Shown here: piece after piece, positions 34,264 through 43,271 of the stretch
Layout of the letters: each line of letters starts with the position of its first letter
How positions within the stretch are numbered: the first letter of the stretch is position 1
NCBI RefSeq assembly: GCF_000212855.1
Contig: NZ_GL890993.1
Coordinates: 38,683 to 102,682 of the forward strand
Length of the DNA stretch: 64,000 bases
Direction: 5' to 3'
From: Streptococcus sanguinis SK355
GTDB lineage: Bacteria; Bacillota; Bacilli; Lactobacillales; Streptococcaceae
Notes under the pieces: generated by a model
Seen by the model: only the letters and a program-made list of their open reading frames with translations
Told to the model about the DNA's origin: nothing
Database searches by the model: none
Position numbers and translations under genes: made by a program

Positions 34264-35502
34264 TTACTCTGTAGTCGCATTGACTACTGGCTGACTTTGT
34301 GGGGTGCTGACACTGACATCTGCAGCTGGGGCAGAGGACGCCGCTGGAGCAACCGGAGTCGTATTCGTAGTTCCAACTGTTGTATCTGTCGTCGGATAAG
34401 AATAATTCTCATAACCATTATTATAAGTAGGCTGACTATAAGAATTCTGGTAACTGCTATAGCTTTCTGTGCTGCTAGATGTACTGCTGCTATTGCTGCT
34501 TCTTAGACTGTTGCCGCCCATAATATCTTCATAGAGAACAGCATTGGTCTTCAGACTCTTAACTGTGTCCAAGCCCAGAGACTTGCGGATTAGATTCTGC
34601 ATGCTCAGCAGATGCTCTGACGTCACTAGCTGATAGCTTCCACCGTCAGGCAAGGTCGCGTCTTCTCCACGTAGCTGCTCAGACTTGATGTTTTTAAAGG
34701 CATCCTGATAGCCTAGCAGTTGAGGAATGCTTTTTGAATCAAGCGCAATATTGGTCTGCATATTGCTGCTGACAGCTTTTAAAATGGCCTGATAATGGCT
34801 GACACTGTTGAGACTGAGAACTTTTTCAACCACTTTCTTAATTACTTCACGTTGACGCTTTTGGCGGCCATAGTCACCCTCAGGATCCTGATAACGCATG
34901 CGAGCATAGACCAGTGCCTGATCACCATTGATGGTTTGCTTGCCTGGCTCAACCTTGGCAGTATACTCAGGCTCATTATCCTCAATAGAAATTGGGAAGT
35001 CAAAGGTATTATTGACCTCAATACCGCCTACTGCGTCTACTAGCTGAACCAAGCCCTGCATATTGATCATCACATAGCGGTCGATGTGGATATTCATCAA
35101 GCCCTCAATAGTCGAAATGGCTAACTCTGCTCCGCCATTCGCATAGGCTGCATTCAGTTTGGCTTCAACTGTCTGACCGTTTTCGTCAATCTGAGTCAGA
35201 ATATCACGTTCCAAACTCATCATGACTGTTTTCTTGGTCTTGGGATTGACACTCAGGAGAATCATGGTATCGCTGTTCCCGACCCAAGTATCCTCGCGGG
35301 ATCCGCTCCCTGTATCTACACCCATCAGCAAGATAGTCATGGGCTTAGTTGCAGAAATAACATCTGTCTCATTTCCCAAACCCTTATAAGTCTTGGACAG
35401 TTCATCTGTTGACTGACCATAAATCGTCCAAGCATAAGTACCGATACCAGCTGTCGTTACGACAAGGAGGCTGAGAAACATCATTATAATCTTTTTAAAC
35501 AT
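34264..35502 (-). CDS. lytR: LytR-CpsA-Psr (LCP) family protein
   Basis: 412 residues: short cytoplasmic tail, membrane helix (about 5-27), LCP catalytic domain (about 60-215) with LLMGVDTG, NSDTMILLSVN, and LVYARMRYQDPEGDYGRQKRQREV holding the Arg residues that bind polyprenyl phosphate. LCP enzymes attach teichoic acid or capsule polymers to peptidoglycan. The C-terminal 70 residues are Ser/Tyr/Thr/Ala-rich and disordered, longer than usual. It follows tsaE and a GNAT gene, as in other streptococci (lytR named by that context). Confidence 0.93.
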   Translation of the reverse strand: MFKKIIMMFLSLLVVTTAGIGTYAWTIYGQSTDELSKTYKGLGNETDVISATKPMTILLMGVDTGSGSREDTWVGNSDTMILLSVNPKTKKTVMMSLERDILTQIDENGQTVEAKLNAAYANGGAELAISTIEGLMNIHIDRYVMINMQGLVQLVDAVGGIEVNNTFDFPISIEDNEPEYTAKVEPGKQTINGDQALVYARMRYQDPEGDYGRQKRQREVIKKVVEKVLSLNSVSHYQAILKAVSSNMQTNIALDSKSIPQLLGYQDAFKNIKSEQLRGEDATLPDGGSYQLVTSEHLLSMQNLIRKSLGLDTVKSLKTNAVLYEDIMGGNSLRSSNSSSTSSSTESYSSYQNSYSQPTYNNGYENYSYPTTDTTVGTTNTTPVAPAASSAPAADVSVSTPQSQPVVNATTE

Positions 35503-35509
35503 ATCTTTT

Positions 35510-36031
35510 TTAGTCTATCAGTTTACCCATCAGGTAAACATCAAGAAATTTCCCTTCTTTTAAATAGGCTCCTCTTTTTTGTAAGCCTTCAATTTCAAAT
35601 CCTAAATCTTTATAAAGGTGAACCGCTCGTTCATTTCTAACCTGAACGCTCAATTCCAAACGTCGAATAACTTGAGAATCCTCTGCCCAAGTCAGTGCCT
35701 CTTCCAGCAGTATGCGTCCCAGTCCTTGGTTCCAGAATGCTTTCTTCACCACGACAAAGACTTGACCAATATGGCGAATTCGCTCATGGAAATCAGCTGT
35801 GATGCTGACAAGACCGGCAATCTCACCATCTAAAAGTGCCAACAGATAAAGCTGATTACTAGAAGCAGCCTGATGCTCAATGAATGAAGCCATCTCCTCT
35901 TGATTCATCAAAATTCCAGCTTCATCCAGCGTCATATAATCTGACTCAGACCCGACCTGATTGAGGAAGGCAATCAGCTCAGCAGCATCTGTTTTTTCCG
36001 CTTCTCGCAAGCACAATTCATATTCAGTCAT
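35510..36031 (-). CDS. GNAT-family acetyltransferase
   Basis: 173 residues from the ATG at 36031, which overlaps the tsaE end by 8 bp; the longer in-frame start (36097) lies inside tsaE. The acetyl-CoA motif VVVKKAFWNQGLGRILLEEAL and the RAVHLYKDLGFE region are typical. It sits between tsaE and lytR. The substrate is unknown; the position suggests an RimI-like or cell-wall-related role but this is a guess. Confidence 0.85.
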   Translation of the reverse strand: MTEYELCLREAEKTDAAELIAFLNQVGSESDYMTLDEAGILMNQEEMASFIEHQAASSNQLYLLALLDGEIAGLVSITADFHERIRHIGQVFVVVKKAFWNQGLGRILLEEALTWAEDSQVIRRLELSVQVRNERAVHLYKDLGFEIEGLQKRGAYLKEGKFLDVYLMGKLID

Positions 36032-36464
36032 TCTGCAGTCCCTCAAGCAGCTCTTGGGCTCGCTTTCCTTTGGCTTCAAAAACCAATTCACGCCCATCTT
36101 CCTTTTTCAAGAGGCCTAATTTGAGATAGTCTTCAGGCAGATTTTCTCCCAGGAGCTCTCCCCATTCAATGACCGTCACGCCTTCTCCGAAGAGAAAGTC
36201 ATCCAAATCAATAGAGTCTGGATCGTCCCCGATGCGGTAGACATCCAGATGATAGAGTGGCAAGCGACCCTCGTATTCCCGAACAATGGTATAGGTTGGA
36301 CTTTTAATCATCTGACTGATACCCAAACCTAGAGCCAGACCCTTGGTAAAGGTTGTCTTCCCTGCTCCTAAATCTCCCGTTAAAACCAGTACGTCCCCTG
36401 CCTGAAGCAATTTGCCCAGGCGCTGGCCCCACTGGATTAATTCTTCTTCATTATGACTAAACAT
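36024..36464 (-). CDS. tsaE: tRNA threonylcarbamoyladenosine biosynthesis ATPase TsaE
   Basis: 146 residues. Walker A GDLGAGKT (30-37), switch TYTIVREYEG and the VIEWGELL Walker B-like segment are present. TsaE is the ATPase that works with TsaB/TsaD to make t6A37 on ANN-decoding tRNAs. The start aligns with the known streptococcal N-terminus, but the -10 box ends 7 bp before the ATG, so the message may be leaderless (see findings). First gene of tsaE-GNAT-lytR. Confidence 0.95.
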   Translation of the reverse strand: MFSHNEEELIQWGQRLGKLLQAGDVLVLTGDLGAGKTTFTKGLALGLGISQMIKSPTYTIVREYEGRLPLYHLDVYRIGDDPDSIDLDDFLFGEGVTVIEWGELLGENLPEDYLKLGLLKKEDGRELVFEAKGKRAQELLEGLQND

Positions 36465-36470
36465 TCTCTT

Positions 36471-36479
36471 ATTATACCA
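36471..36479 (-). promoter_or_regulatory. Extended -10 promoter of tsaE
   Basis: Minus strand TGGTATAAT. No clear -35. It ends 6 bases before the A of the tsaE ATG at 36464. Confidence 0.6.
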
Positions 36480-36507
36480 GAAAAAAATTTTTTCTGCTTA
36501 ATTTTGC

Positions 36508-36542
36508 AAAAGAAAAATCAGCTAGGAAAAGCTGATTTTTTA
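36508..36542 (-). terminator. Terminator of the purine permease gene
   Basis: AAATCAGCT and AGCTGATTT arms with T runs on both sides (36513-36523 with 36530-36540). It serves the permease gene on the minus strand. Confidence 0.8.
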
Positions 36543-36603
36543 TACCAAAAACGTATCCTATACAAAGGGTACTAAAATCAAGGAAATCCAGCAATGTTTA
36601 AGC

Positions 36604-38025
36604 CTAATTTAAAGCCAGATTTACGAAATTCAAAATAAATAGAAGATCCAAAATCCAAATCATAGAATGCACATCCTTGGCTTGACCTTTGAAGACTTTG
36701 ACCAAGGTGTAGGTGATAAATCCAGCTGCTATCCCGTGAGTGATAGAATAGGCAAATCCCATAAAAATAGAAGTAAAGAAAGCTGGGATGGCCTCTGCCA
36801 TATCATCCCAATGGATATTTTTCAGACTAGCCAGCATCATAATCCCAACAATAATCAAAATCGGTGCAGTTGCAGCGTTGGGAACAATGGCTAAAAGCGG
36901 GCTAAAGAAGCTTGACACCGCAAAGCAGATAGCTACGACCAAGGCGGTCAGACCTGTTCGGCCGCCAGCTCCGATACCAGCTGCAGACTCCACATAAGTC
37001 GTCACGTTAGAGGTTCCAGCAATGGCTCCGATAGAGGTCCCGATGAGGTCTGCATAAAGAGCCTTATCCAGACCTTCTGATTCATGGTTTTCCCCAGAAG
37101 TTGCCACAATCCCGACCTTTTCACCAGTACCGATTAAGGTACCAATGGTATCAAAAATATCTGTCAAGGAGAAAGCCAGAATGGCCATACATGTCTGAGG
37201 CCAGCGAGCCGAATCTGCTAAGAGGGCACCCAGACCTTTCGGACCTACTGCCACCCCAAAAATCTGTCCCAATTCACTAACAGCAGTGCCAATGTTATTC
37301 TGCCCAAAGTCAATAGCTGACAAATCAACCAAGCCAACCAGAATAGCTACAACTGTCGTGACCAGAATAGATAGGATAACACCACCCTTGATATTTTTCA
37401 CGATAAAGAAGATTGTGATGGCCAAACCGACCAAGGCTACGATGACCGATGGATTGTTAAAATCTACCAGACCGGGAGTTGCTGCCGAATTAGCCGTAAT
37501 AGCCGCTGCAGCCTTATCTGCTCCCTTGCCGACTACTGTATAATTGCCTGGATCAATCGAAAACTTGAGTAAGCCAGCATTTTTAATACCTACATAGGCC
37601 AAAAAGACCCCGATTCCTGCTGAAATAGCTGCTCGCAAGGAGCTAGGAATGGACTCGATGATCATCTTACGCACCTTGGTCAAAGTGATAATGAGCGAAA
37701 TAATCCCGCAGATAAAGACCATAGCCAAGGCTTCCTGCCAAGTGTAGCCCAAGGCAAAGACGACCGTAAAAGTGAAAAAGGCATTCAACCCCATGCCCGG
37801 TGCCTGCGCATAAGGCAAGTTGGCAAAGAAGGCCATCATCAAGGTACCTGCAACAGCCCCGATAATTGTAGCTAGGAAAACACCCTGCTTAGGCATACCT
37901 GTCTGAGCCAGCATAGCCGGATTGACAAATAAAATGTAGGACATGGCAAAGAAAGTTGTCAGACCGGCTAAAACCTCTGTCCGGACATCTGTCCCTTTTT
38001 CAGTCAGTTTGAAAAATTTATCCAT
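36604..38025 (-). CDS. Purine (adenine/guanine/hypoxanthine) permease, AzgA/PbuG type
   Basis: 473 residues with 12-13 membrane segments, NCS2/AzgA-like family. Conserved blocks are the N-terminal MDKFFKLTEKGTDVRTEVLAGLTTFFAMSYI, the QAPGMGLNAFFTF stretch (about 74-86), and FSLTDIFDTIGTLIGTG (about 282-299). It imports purine bases by proton symport. A consensus promoter stands upstream and a CGAAC sequence in its leader (38108-38112) loosely recalls a PurR box, without a second copy. It could be specific for guanine/hypoxanthine or adenine; the sequence does not decide this. Confidence 0.9.
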   Translation of the reverse strand: MDKFFKLTEKGTDVRTEVLAGLTTFFAMSYILFVNPAMLAQTGMPKQGVFLATIIGAVAGTLMMAFFANLPYAQAPGMGLNAFFTFTVVFALGYTWQEALAMVFICGIISLIITLTKVRKMIIESIPSSLRAAISAGIGVFLAYVGIKNAGLLKFSIDPGNYTVVGKGADKAAAAITANSAATPGLVDFNNPSVIVALVGLAITIFFIVKNIKGGVILSILVTTVVAILVGLVDLSAIDFGQNNIGTAVSELGQIFGVAVGPKGLGALLADSARWPQTCMAILAFSLTDIFDTIGTLIGTGEKVGIVATSGENHESEGLDKALYADLIGTSIGAIAGTSNVTTYVESAAGIGAGGRTGLTALVVAICFAVSSFFSPLLAIVPNAATAPILIIVGIMMLASLKNIHWDDMAEAIPAFFTSIFMGFAYSITHGIAAGFITYTLVKVFKGQAKDVHSMIWILDLLFILNFVNLALN

Positions 38026-38122
38026 TTTTCAACAAATCTCCTTTTGAGTAAAATTTCTAATATCTAGTTCAATAACAAATAAAAACAGATTGAATTTCGT
38101 TTATTTGCGAACGATGATTTAA

Positions 38123-38151
38123 ATTATAATAAAAAACATTCACTTTTTCAA
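38123..38151 (-). promoter_or_regulatory. Promoter of the purine permease gene
   Basis: Minus strand: TTGAAA (38146-38151), 17-bp spacer, TATAAT (38123-38128). Confidence 0.7.
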
Positions 38152-38170
38152 GATGAATGTCTCGCATTTC

Positions 38171-38773
38171 TTATTTTTTATTATCTCTCATCAGAAATAC
38201 CAAACTCATAAACTGCAAAAAGGTAAAACCAAGAATAAATGGCAGACGATCAAGCTGTAAAGTTTGCAAGAGCTTCTGTAGAACCAGCTGAGGATGAAGC
38301 AATAAATCCCAGCTATTGAGACGATCATAACGTCCTATGTAGATAGCCAGACCGGACACAGCCGACAGAGCTGCCGTCAGCAATAGATCCAAATACCAGT
38401 TAAGCTTCCAGTGTTCCTTGATGACATACCAGCTCTCCATACCACAGAAAATTCCGAATAAAATACTGGAAACAAAAGCTAAAAAGAGCAGGAAAACACT
38501 TGACTTACTCAGAACATCTGCCACCCAACTCATATGAATCGAATCAGTAATCATATAGAAAGTGTTGGGGAAGAAAAGCAACCACAGCAGGAAAAGAAGA
38601 GGATAAATCCATTTCTGCTTCTTGAATAAAAGCGTCAAGACAGCTGCATCATAGCTGATTAAGGCCAAGGTCATATTCCAGATGAGGTAGGTCGGACCGC
38701 CATTTAGAGATTGAATATAGATAAAAAAGGCAATCATCAGAAAAAGAGCATGAATCATGATTGGTTTACGCAT
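38171..38773 (-). CDS. DUF1361 membrane protein
   Basis: 200 residues from the ATG at 38773, preceded by GGAGG; an upstream ATG at 38800 in frame lacks an RBS. About six hydrophobic segments. The DUF1361 signature LFFPNTFYMITDSIHM stands mid-protein. The function is unknown. It is divergent from the HAD phosphatase gene; an extended -10 (TGTTATAAT, minus, 38823-38831) lies upstream. Confidence 0.85.
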   Translation of the reverse strand: MRKPIMIHALFLMIAFFIYIQSLNGGPTYLIWNMTLALISYDAAVLTLLFKKQKWIYPLLFLLWLLFFPNTFYMITDSIHMSWVADVLSKSSVFLLFLAFVSSILFGIFCGMESWYVIKEHWKLNWYLDLLLTAALSAVSGLAIYIGRYDRLNSWDLLLHPQLVLQKLLQTLQLDRLPFILGFTFLQFMSLVFLMRDNKK

Positions 38774-38857
38774 ACGAAAAGCTCCTCCTTGGTGTGTCAT
38801 AATTGTGACTGATTAGAGCACCATTATAACATAAGTCGTGTTATTTACACTGAATTC

Positions 38858-38866
38858 TGTTATAAT
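38858..38866 (+). promoter_or_regulatory. Extended -10 promoter of the HAD phosphatase gene
   Basis: TGTTATAAT, 30 bp before the ATG. No clear -35 box. Confidence 0.5.
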
Positions 38867-38896
38867 AGTCTGTATTATCACTGAAAAGAGACTCAC

Positions 38897-39709
38897 ATGA
38901 CAAAAAAAGTAATCGCTGTGGACTTGGACGGAACCTTGCTGGACTCTAATAGCAATCTGTCTGATTTCACCAAAGAAAACATCAAAAAAATTTCCCAAAA
39001 GGGCCATAAGGTTATTATCACAACAGGCCGGCCCTACCGCATGGCTTTGAAATATTATAAAGAATTAGAGCTCAATACGCCCATGATCAACTTCAACGGC
39101 TCTTTGACTCACATTCCAGAAAAGAAATGGGATTTTGAAAAATCGCTGACGCTGGATAAATCCTTTCTGCTGGATATGGTTAAGCGCAGGGATGAGATTG
39201 AAGCGGATTTCATTGCTGGCGAATACCGCAATAAGTTCTACATCACAAATCCCAATGAAGAAATCGCTGATCCCAAGCTCTTTGGCATCGATGCTTTCAA
39301 ACCAGAAAACCAGTTTCAAGCCAATCTGGTAACGGAGAATCCTAACGCCATTCTCCTGCAGACCCGAGCAGCTGACAAATATGCTCTGGCAGAGGAAATG
39401 AATGCTTTTTACCAGCATGAACTTTCTATTAACTCTTGGGGCGGGCCACTCAACATCCTAGAGTGTGCTCCCAAGGGTGTCAATAAGGCCTTTGCCCTTC
39501 AGTACCTACTTAATATTCTCAATGTAGACCGTAAAAATCTGATTGCCTTTGGCGATGAACAAAATGATACTGAGATGCTGTCCTTTGCTGGCACTGGCTA
39601 TGCCATGAAAAATGCTAATGCCGCCCTACTGCCCTACGCTGACCAGCAGTTATCTTTGACCAATGACCAAGATGGCGTCGCCCACGAGCTCAACAAACTC
39701 TTTTTATAA
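38897..39709 (+). CDS. HAD-superfamily Cof-type phosphatase
   Basis: 270 residues, subfamily IIB (Cof). Motif I VDLDGTLLD (8-16), motif II ITTGRP, motif III Lys in VNKAFALQYLL and motif IV FGDEQNDTEML are complete. Such enzymes dephosphorylate sugar phosphates, FMN or pyridoxal phosphate with broad specificity. It is a single gene between its own promoter and terminator. Confidence 0.92.
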   Translation: MTKKVIAVDLDGTLLDSNSNLSDFTKENIKKISQKGHKVIITTGRPYRMALKYYKELELNTPMINFNGSLTHIPEKKWDFEKSLTLDKSFLLDMVKRRDEIEADFIAGEYRNKFYITNPNEEIADPKLFGIDAFKPENQFQANLVTENPNAILLQTRAADKYALAEEMNAFYQHELSINSWGGPLNILECAPKGVNKAFALQYLLNILNVDRKNLIAFGDEQNDTEMLSFAGTGYAMKNANAALLPYADQQLSLTNDQDGVAHELNKLFL

Positions 39710-39722
39710 AAGTAGACAATTA

Positions 39723-39756
39723 GGCAAACTCTGTTCGAGAGTTTGTCTTTTATTTT
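39723..39756 (+). terminator. Terminator of the HAD phosphatase gene
   Basis: GGCAAACTCT (39723-39732) pairs with AGAGTTTGTC (39738-39747), followed by a T-rich tract. Confidence 0.85.
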
Positions 39757-39848
39757 TTTCTTCCCTCAAACTCCGTTAGTTGCAAAAAGCTTTAAAAATA
39801 GGAGTTTATCAGCTATGTCAGAATATTAGAGTGAATTCACACTTAGTT

Positions 39849-39895
39849 TTGTAAGCGTTTGCTATTTGTTTGAGTTTGTGATATATTTAACATAA
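39849..39895 (+). promoter_or_regulatory. cre-like site and Rex-like half site upstream of adhP
   Basis: TTGTAAGCGTTTGC at 39849-39862 fits the CcpA cre consensus with one or two mismatches. TTGTGA-N6-TAACAT at 39876-39895 resembles a Rex (NADH sensor) site with a good left half. A palindrome GTGAATTCAC lies at 39831-39840. Control of an alcohol dehydrogenase by CcpA and Rex would be expected; promoter boxes are not clear. Confidence 0.5.
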
Positions 39896-39926
39896 TCAAA
39901 AACTAAATAATAGGAGGAAACTTCTT

Positions 39927-40946
39927 ATGAAAGCAGTTGTTGTAAATCCAGAGGGAACTGATGTCCAACTCGTTGAAAATAAAGAAATGCGTCCGCTTGA
40001 AACAGGGGAAGCTCTCGTTGACATCGAATATTGCGGTGTCTGCCATACGGACCTGCACGTCGCGCACGGTGACTTTGGCAAGGTGCCGGGCCGAGTTCTT
40101 GGTCACGAAGGTATTGGTATTGTAAAAGAAATCGCTCCAGATGTAAAAAGTCTCAAAGTCGGAGACCGCGTCAGTGTCGCTTGGTTCTTTGAAGGCTGCG
40201 GCGCTTGTGAATACTGTACAACTGGTCGCGAAACCCTTTGCCGTACAGTAAAAAATGCCGGCTATTCTGTCGATGGTGGGATGGCAGAGCAATGTATCGT
40301 AACAGCTGACTACGCTGTCAAAGTCCCTGAAGGACTCGATCCCGCCCAAGCTTCTTCTATCACTTGTGCCGGTGTAACCACCTACAAGGCTATCAAAGAA
40401 GCCCAGCTGCAACCAGGCCAATGGACAGTTATCTTTGGAGCAGGTGGTTTGGGTAACCTAGCGGTTCAATATGCTAAGAAGGTCTTTAATGCCCATGTTG
40501 TCGCTGTTGATATCAACAATGATAAGCTAGCTTTGGCCAAAGAAGTTGGTGCTGATATCGTCATCAACGGCTATGAAGTTGAAGATGTCGCTGCTCTCAT
40601 CCAAGAAAAAACTGGCGGTGCGCATTCTGCCGTAGTAACAGCCGTTTCTAAAGTTGCCTTCAACCAAGCTGTTGATTCTGTTCGTGCTGGTGGTCGGGTA
40701 GTTGCCGTTGGACTGCCATCTGAAATGATGGACCTCAGCATTGTCAAAACTGTTCTAGATGGTATCCAAGTCATCGGTTCCCTCGTTGGTACGCGCAAGG
40801 ACTTGGAAGAAGCCTTCCAGTTTGGTGCTGAAGGATTAGTGGTTCCTGTCGTTCAAAAGCGCCCTGTTTCAGATGCTGTGGATGTCTTTGACGAAATGCA
40901 AGCAGGTACTATTCAGGGACGTATGGTACTTGACTTCACACACTAA
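39927..40946 (+). CDS. adhP: Zinc-dependent alcohol dehydrogenase AdhP
   Basis: 339 residues, medium-chain dehydrogenase. Catalytic zinc ligands Cys36-xx-Cys39 and His60-Glu61, structural zinc Cys91, Cys94, Cys97 and Cys105, and the NAD motif [15 protein letters not shown] (about 170-184) are all present. It interconverts acetaldehyde and ethanol or other alcohols. RBS GGAGG 8 bases before the ATG. Single gene with terminator at 41037-41098. Confidence 0.96.
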   Translation: MKAVVVNPEGTDVQLVENKEMRPLETGEALVDIEYCGVCHTDLHVAHGDFGKVPGRVLGHEGIGIVKEIAPDVKSLKVGDRVSVAWFFEGCGACEYCTTGRETLCRTVKNAGYSVDGGMAEQCIVTADYAVKVPEGLDPAQASSITCAGVTTYKAIKEAQLQPGQWTVIFGAGGLGNLAVQYAKKVFNAHVVAVDINNDKLALAKEVGADIVINGYEVEDVAALIQEKTGGAHSAVVTAVSKVAFNQAVDSVRAGGRVVAVGLPSEMMDLSIVKTVLDGIQVIGSLVGTRKDLEEAFQFGAEGLVVPVVQKRPVSDAVDVFDEMQAGTIQGRMVLDFTH

Positions 40947-41036
40947 TACTTTAAAGCATGTCAGCCCCAACATTTACCAAACTCTTGGAAACGTATGATG
41001 AACAGACTTGATATTATTTAGAAACTTTTGCCATTA

Positions 41037-41098
41037 TAGAGGGAGACTAAAGACATAAAATGCGATTTTTTGTCTTTGGTCCTCCTCTTTCTTTTTTG
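41037..41098 (+). terminator. Terminator of adhP
   Basis: AGAGGGAGACTAAAGACA pairs with TGTCTTTGGTCCTCCTCT around a short loop, followed by TTTCTTTTTT. The rest of 40947-41315 is AT-rich and shows no gene. Confidence 0.85.
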
Positions 41099-41315
41099 AT
41101 AAATAAACACTTTCTCAAACAAAATTCTCTTCTGTCATTTCAAAAGTCACTTTCATATTATTTCAATGTTTTTCATATGTTAATCTATTGCATTTTCTAT
41201 TTTCCTAATTTATTAAAACATTTCTATAGCTAAGGTTTGCTTATACCTATATTTATCAGGGTTTCAGCAAATACTGACATTTTTGAAAGAAAAAGTCGTT
41301 TTTAGGAACAAACGC

Positions 41316-41344
41316 TTGCATTTTTCATGAAAACGTTTTATAAT
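41316..41344 (+). promoter_or_regulatory. manLMN promoter with overlapping cre site
   Basis: TTGCAT (41316-41321), 17-bp spacer, TATAAT (41339-41344). Inside it, ATGAAAACGTTTTA at 41327-41340 is a close cre match covering the spacer and -10, so CcpA could block the polymerase. Confidence 0.75.
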
Positions 41345-41406
41345 AAACTTGCCTTAAAGTTTTCTTAAAACTTAAGTCAAACATTTTATAAGGAGGAATG
41401 TCAATA

Positions 41407-42402
41407 ATGAGTATCGGAATCATTATTGCTAGCCACGGTGAATTTGCTGCTGGTATTCATCAATCAGGTTCTATGATTTTCGGTGAGCAGGAAAAAGTAC
41501 AAGTTGTAACTTTCATGCCCAACGAAGGACCAGATGATCTCTATGCAAAGTTCAATGACGCTGTGGCTTCGTTTGATGCGGACGATGAAGTGTTGGTCTT
41601 GGCTGACCTTTGGAGTGGCTCTCCATTCAACCAAGCTAGCCGTGTCATGGGTGAAAATCCAGACCGCAAGTTCGCTATCATTACAGGCTTGAACCTGCCT
41701 ATGCTGATTCAAGCTTATACAGAAAGGATGATGGATGCCAACGCTGGCGTCGAAGCTGTTGTTGCTAACATCATCAAAGAAGCCAAGGAAGGAGTCAAAG
41801 CTCTGCCTGAAGAGCTGAACCCTGCTGCTGAAGAAGCAAATGCTCCTGCTGCAGCTGCTCCAGTTGCCCAAGCAGCAATCCCTGAAGGGACTGTAATCGG
41901 TGACGGCAAGCTCAAAATCAACCTTGCCCGGATCGACACACGCTTGCTGCACGGTCAGGTAGCAACAGCTTGGACGCCAGATTCAAAAGCAGATCGTATT
42001 ATCGTTGCTTCTGACTCAGTAGCTCAAGACGAACTTCGTAAAGAATTGATTAAGCAAGCTGCACCAGGTAATGTCAAAGCCAATGTTGTCCCAATCGACA
42101 AATTGATTGCTGTTTCAAAAGACCCTCGCTTTGGCAACACTCATGCCTTGATTCTGTTTGAAACTCCTCAAGACGCCCTTCGTGCTGTTGAAGGCGGTGT
42201 GCCAATCAAGACCCTTAATGTCGGTTCTATGGCTCACTCAACTGGTAAAACAATGGTCAACAACGTACTGTCAATGGATAAGGAAGACGTTGCCACTTAT
42301 GAAAAGCTTCGTGACCTTGGCGTTGAATTTGACGTACGTAAAGTACCAAATGACTCTAAAAAAGATTTGTTTGATTTGATTAAGAAAGCCAACGTGCAGT
42401 AG
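41407..42402 (+). CDS. manL: Mannose-type PTS EIIAB component
   Basis: 331 residues from the ATG at 41407 (family start [16 protein letters not shown] 10 bases upstream); another in-frame ATG 9 bp earlier lies too near the RBS. The IIA domain has the phosphorylated His10 (ASHGEF), an Ala/Pro/Glu linker spans about 138-163, and the IIB domain has His182 ([15 protein letters not shown]). It passes phosphate from HPr to mannose, glucose and related sugars taken up by ManMN. In streptococci the operon also supports CcpA-independent catabolite control. Confidence 0.96.
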   Translation: MSIGIIIASHGEFAAGIHQSGSMIFGEQEKVQVVTFMPNEGPDDLYAKFNDAVASFDADDEVLVLADLWSGSPFNQASRVMGENPDRKFAIITGLNLPMLIQAYTERMMDANAGVEAVVANIIKEAKEGVKALPEELNPAAEEANAPAAAAPVAQAAIPEGTVIGDGKLKINLARIDTRLLHGQVATAWTPDSKADRIIVASDSVAQDELRKELIKQAAPGNVKANVVPIDKLIAVSKDPRFGNTHALILFETPQDALRAVEGGVPIKTLNVGSMAHSTGKTMVNNVLSMDKEDVATYEKLRDLGVEFDVRKVPNDSKKDLFDLIKKANVQ

Positions 42403-42446
42403 AATCAAACGTTTTGCTTTTATTAATTTAGGAAAGGATTTAGAAC

Positions 42447-43253
42447 ATGTCTATTATTTCTATGGTTTTAGTAGTCTTTGTTGCCTTCTTAGCTGGCCTA
42501 GAAGGTATCTTGGACCAATTCCAATTCCACCAACCGCTGGTTGCTTGTACCTTGATTGGACTGGTAACTGGTAATTTGGCAGCCGGTGTTATGCTTGGTG
42601 GCTCTCTCCAGCTGATCGCTCTTGGCTGGGCTAATATCGGAGCTGCTGTAGCACCTGATGCTGCCCTCGCTTCTGTTGCCGCTGCCATCATCATGGTACT
42701 GGGTGGAGACTTCTCAAGCAAAGGAATCGCTGTAGCACAAGGTGTTGCTATTCCACTTGCTGTTGCTGGTCTCTTCTTGACTATGATTGTCCGTACTTTG
42801 TCAGTCGGTTTGGTTCACGGTGCAGATGCTGCTGCGAAAAAAGGCGACATCAAAGGCGTTGAACGCGCTCACTTTATCGCTCTCTTCATGCAAGGAGCAC
42901 GTATTGCTATCCCTGCAGCACTTCTTTTGATGATTCCTGCTGAGTCTGTTAAAGCTGCTCTTGAAGCTATGCCAGCTTGGCTATCAGAAGGTATGCAAAT
43001 CGGTGGTGGTATGGTCGTAGCCGTTGGTTATGCCATGGTTATCAACATGATGGCAACTCGTGAAGTATGGCCATTCTTCGCTATTGGTTTCGCTTTGGCT
43101 GCTGTCAGCGAACTCACTCTGATTGCCCTTGGTGCAATTGGTGTCGCTATCGCTCTCATCTACCTTGCCCTGTCTAAAAAAGGCGGAAATGGTAGCGGTG
43201 GAGCAACAGCTTCATCTAACGATCCAATCGGCGACATCCTAGAAGACTACTAA
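42447..43253 (+). CDS. manM: Mannose-type PTS EIIC component
   Basis: 268 residues with about seven or eight membrane segments, from the start MSIISMVLVVFVAFLAGLEGILDQ through GLVTGNLAAGVMLGGSLQLIALGWANIGAA and a Gly/Ser-rich C-terminal tail. EIIC forms part of the sugar channel with EIID. It follows manL by 44 bp with RBS AAAGGA. Confidence 0.96.
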   Translation: MSIISMVLVVFVAFLAGLEGILDQFQFHQPLVACTLIGLVTGNLAAGVMLGGSLQLIALGWANIGAAVAPDAALASVAAAIIMVLGGDFSSKGIAVAQGVAIPLAVAGLFLTMIVRTLSVGLVHGADAAAKKGDIKGVERAHFIALFMQGARIAIPAALLLMIPAESVKAALEAMPAWLSEGMQIGGGMVVAVGYAMVINMMATREVWPFFAIGFALAAVSELTLIALGAIGVAIALIYLALSKKGGNGSGGATASSNDPIGDILEDY

Positions 43254-43271
43254 GAAAGGAGACACACTATC

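Noticed and set aside
38095..38115. PurR box upstream of the purine permease
   Set aside because: Only one loose CGAAC match; the known sites occur as tandem pairs.
39903..40421. 172-codon minus-strand ORF opposite adhP
   Set aside because: Antisense shadow of the well-supported adhP; no RBS.
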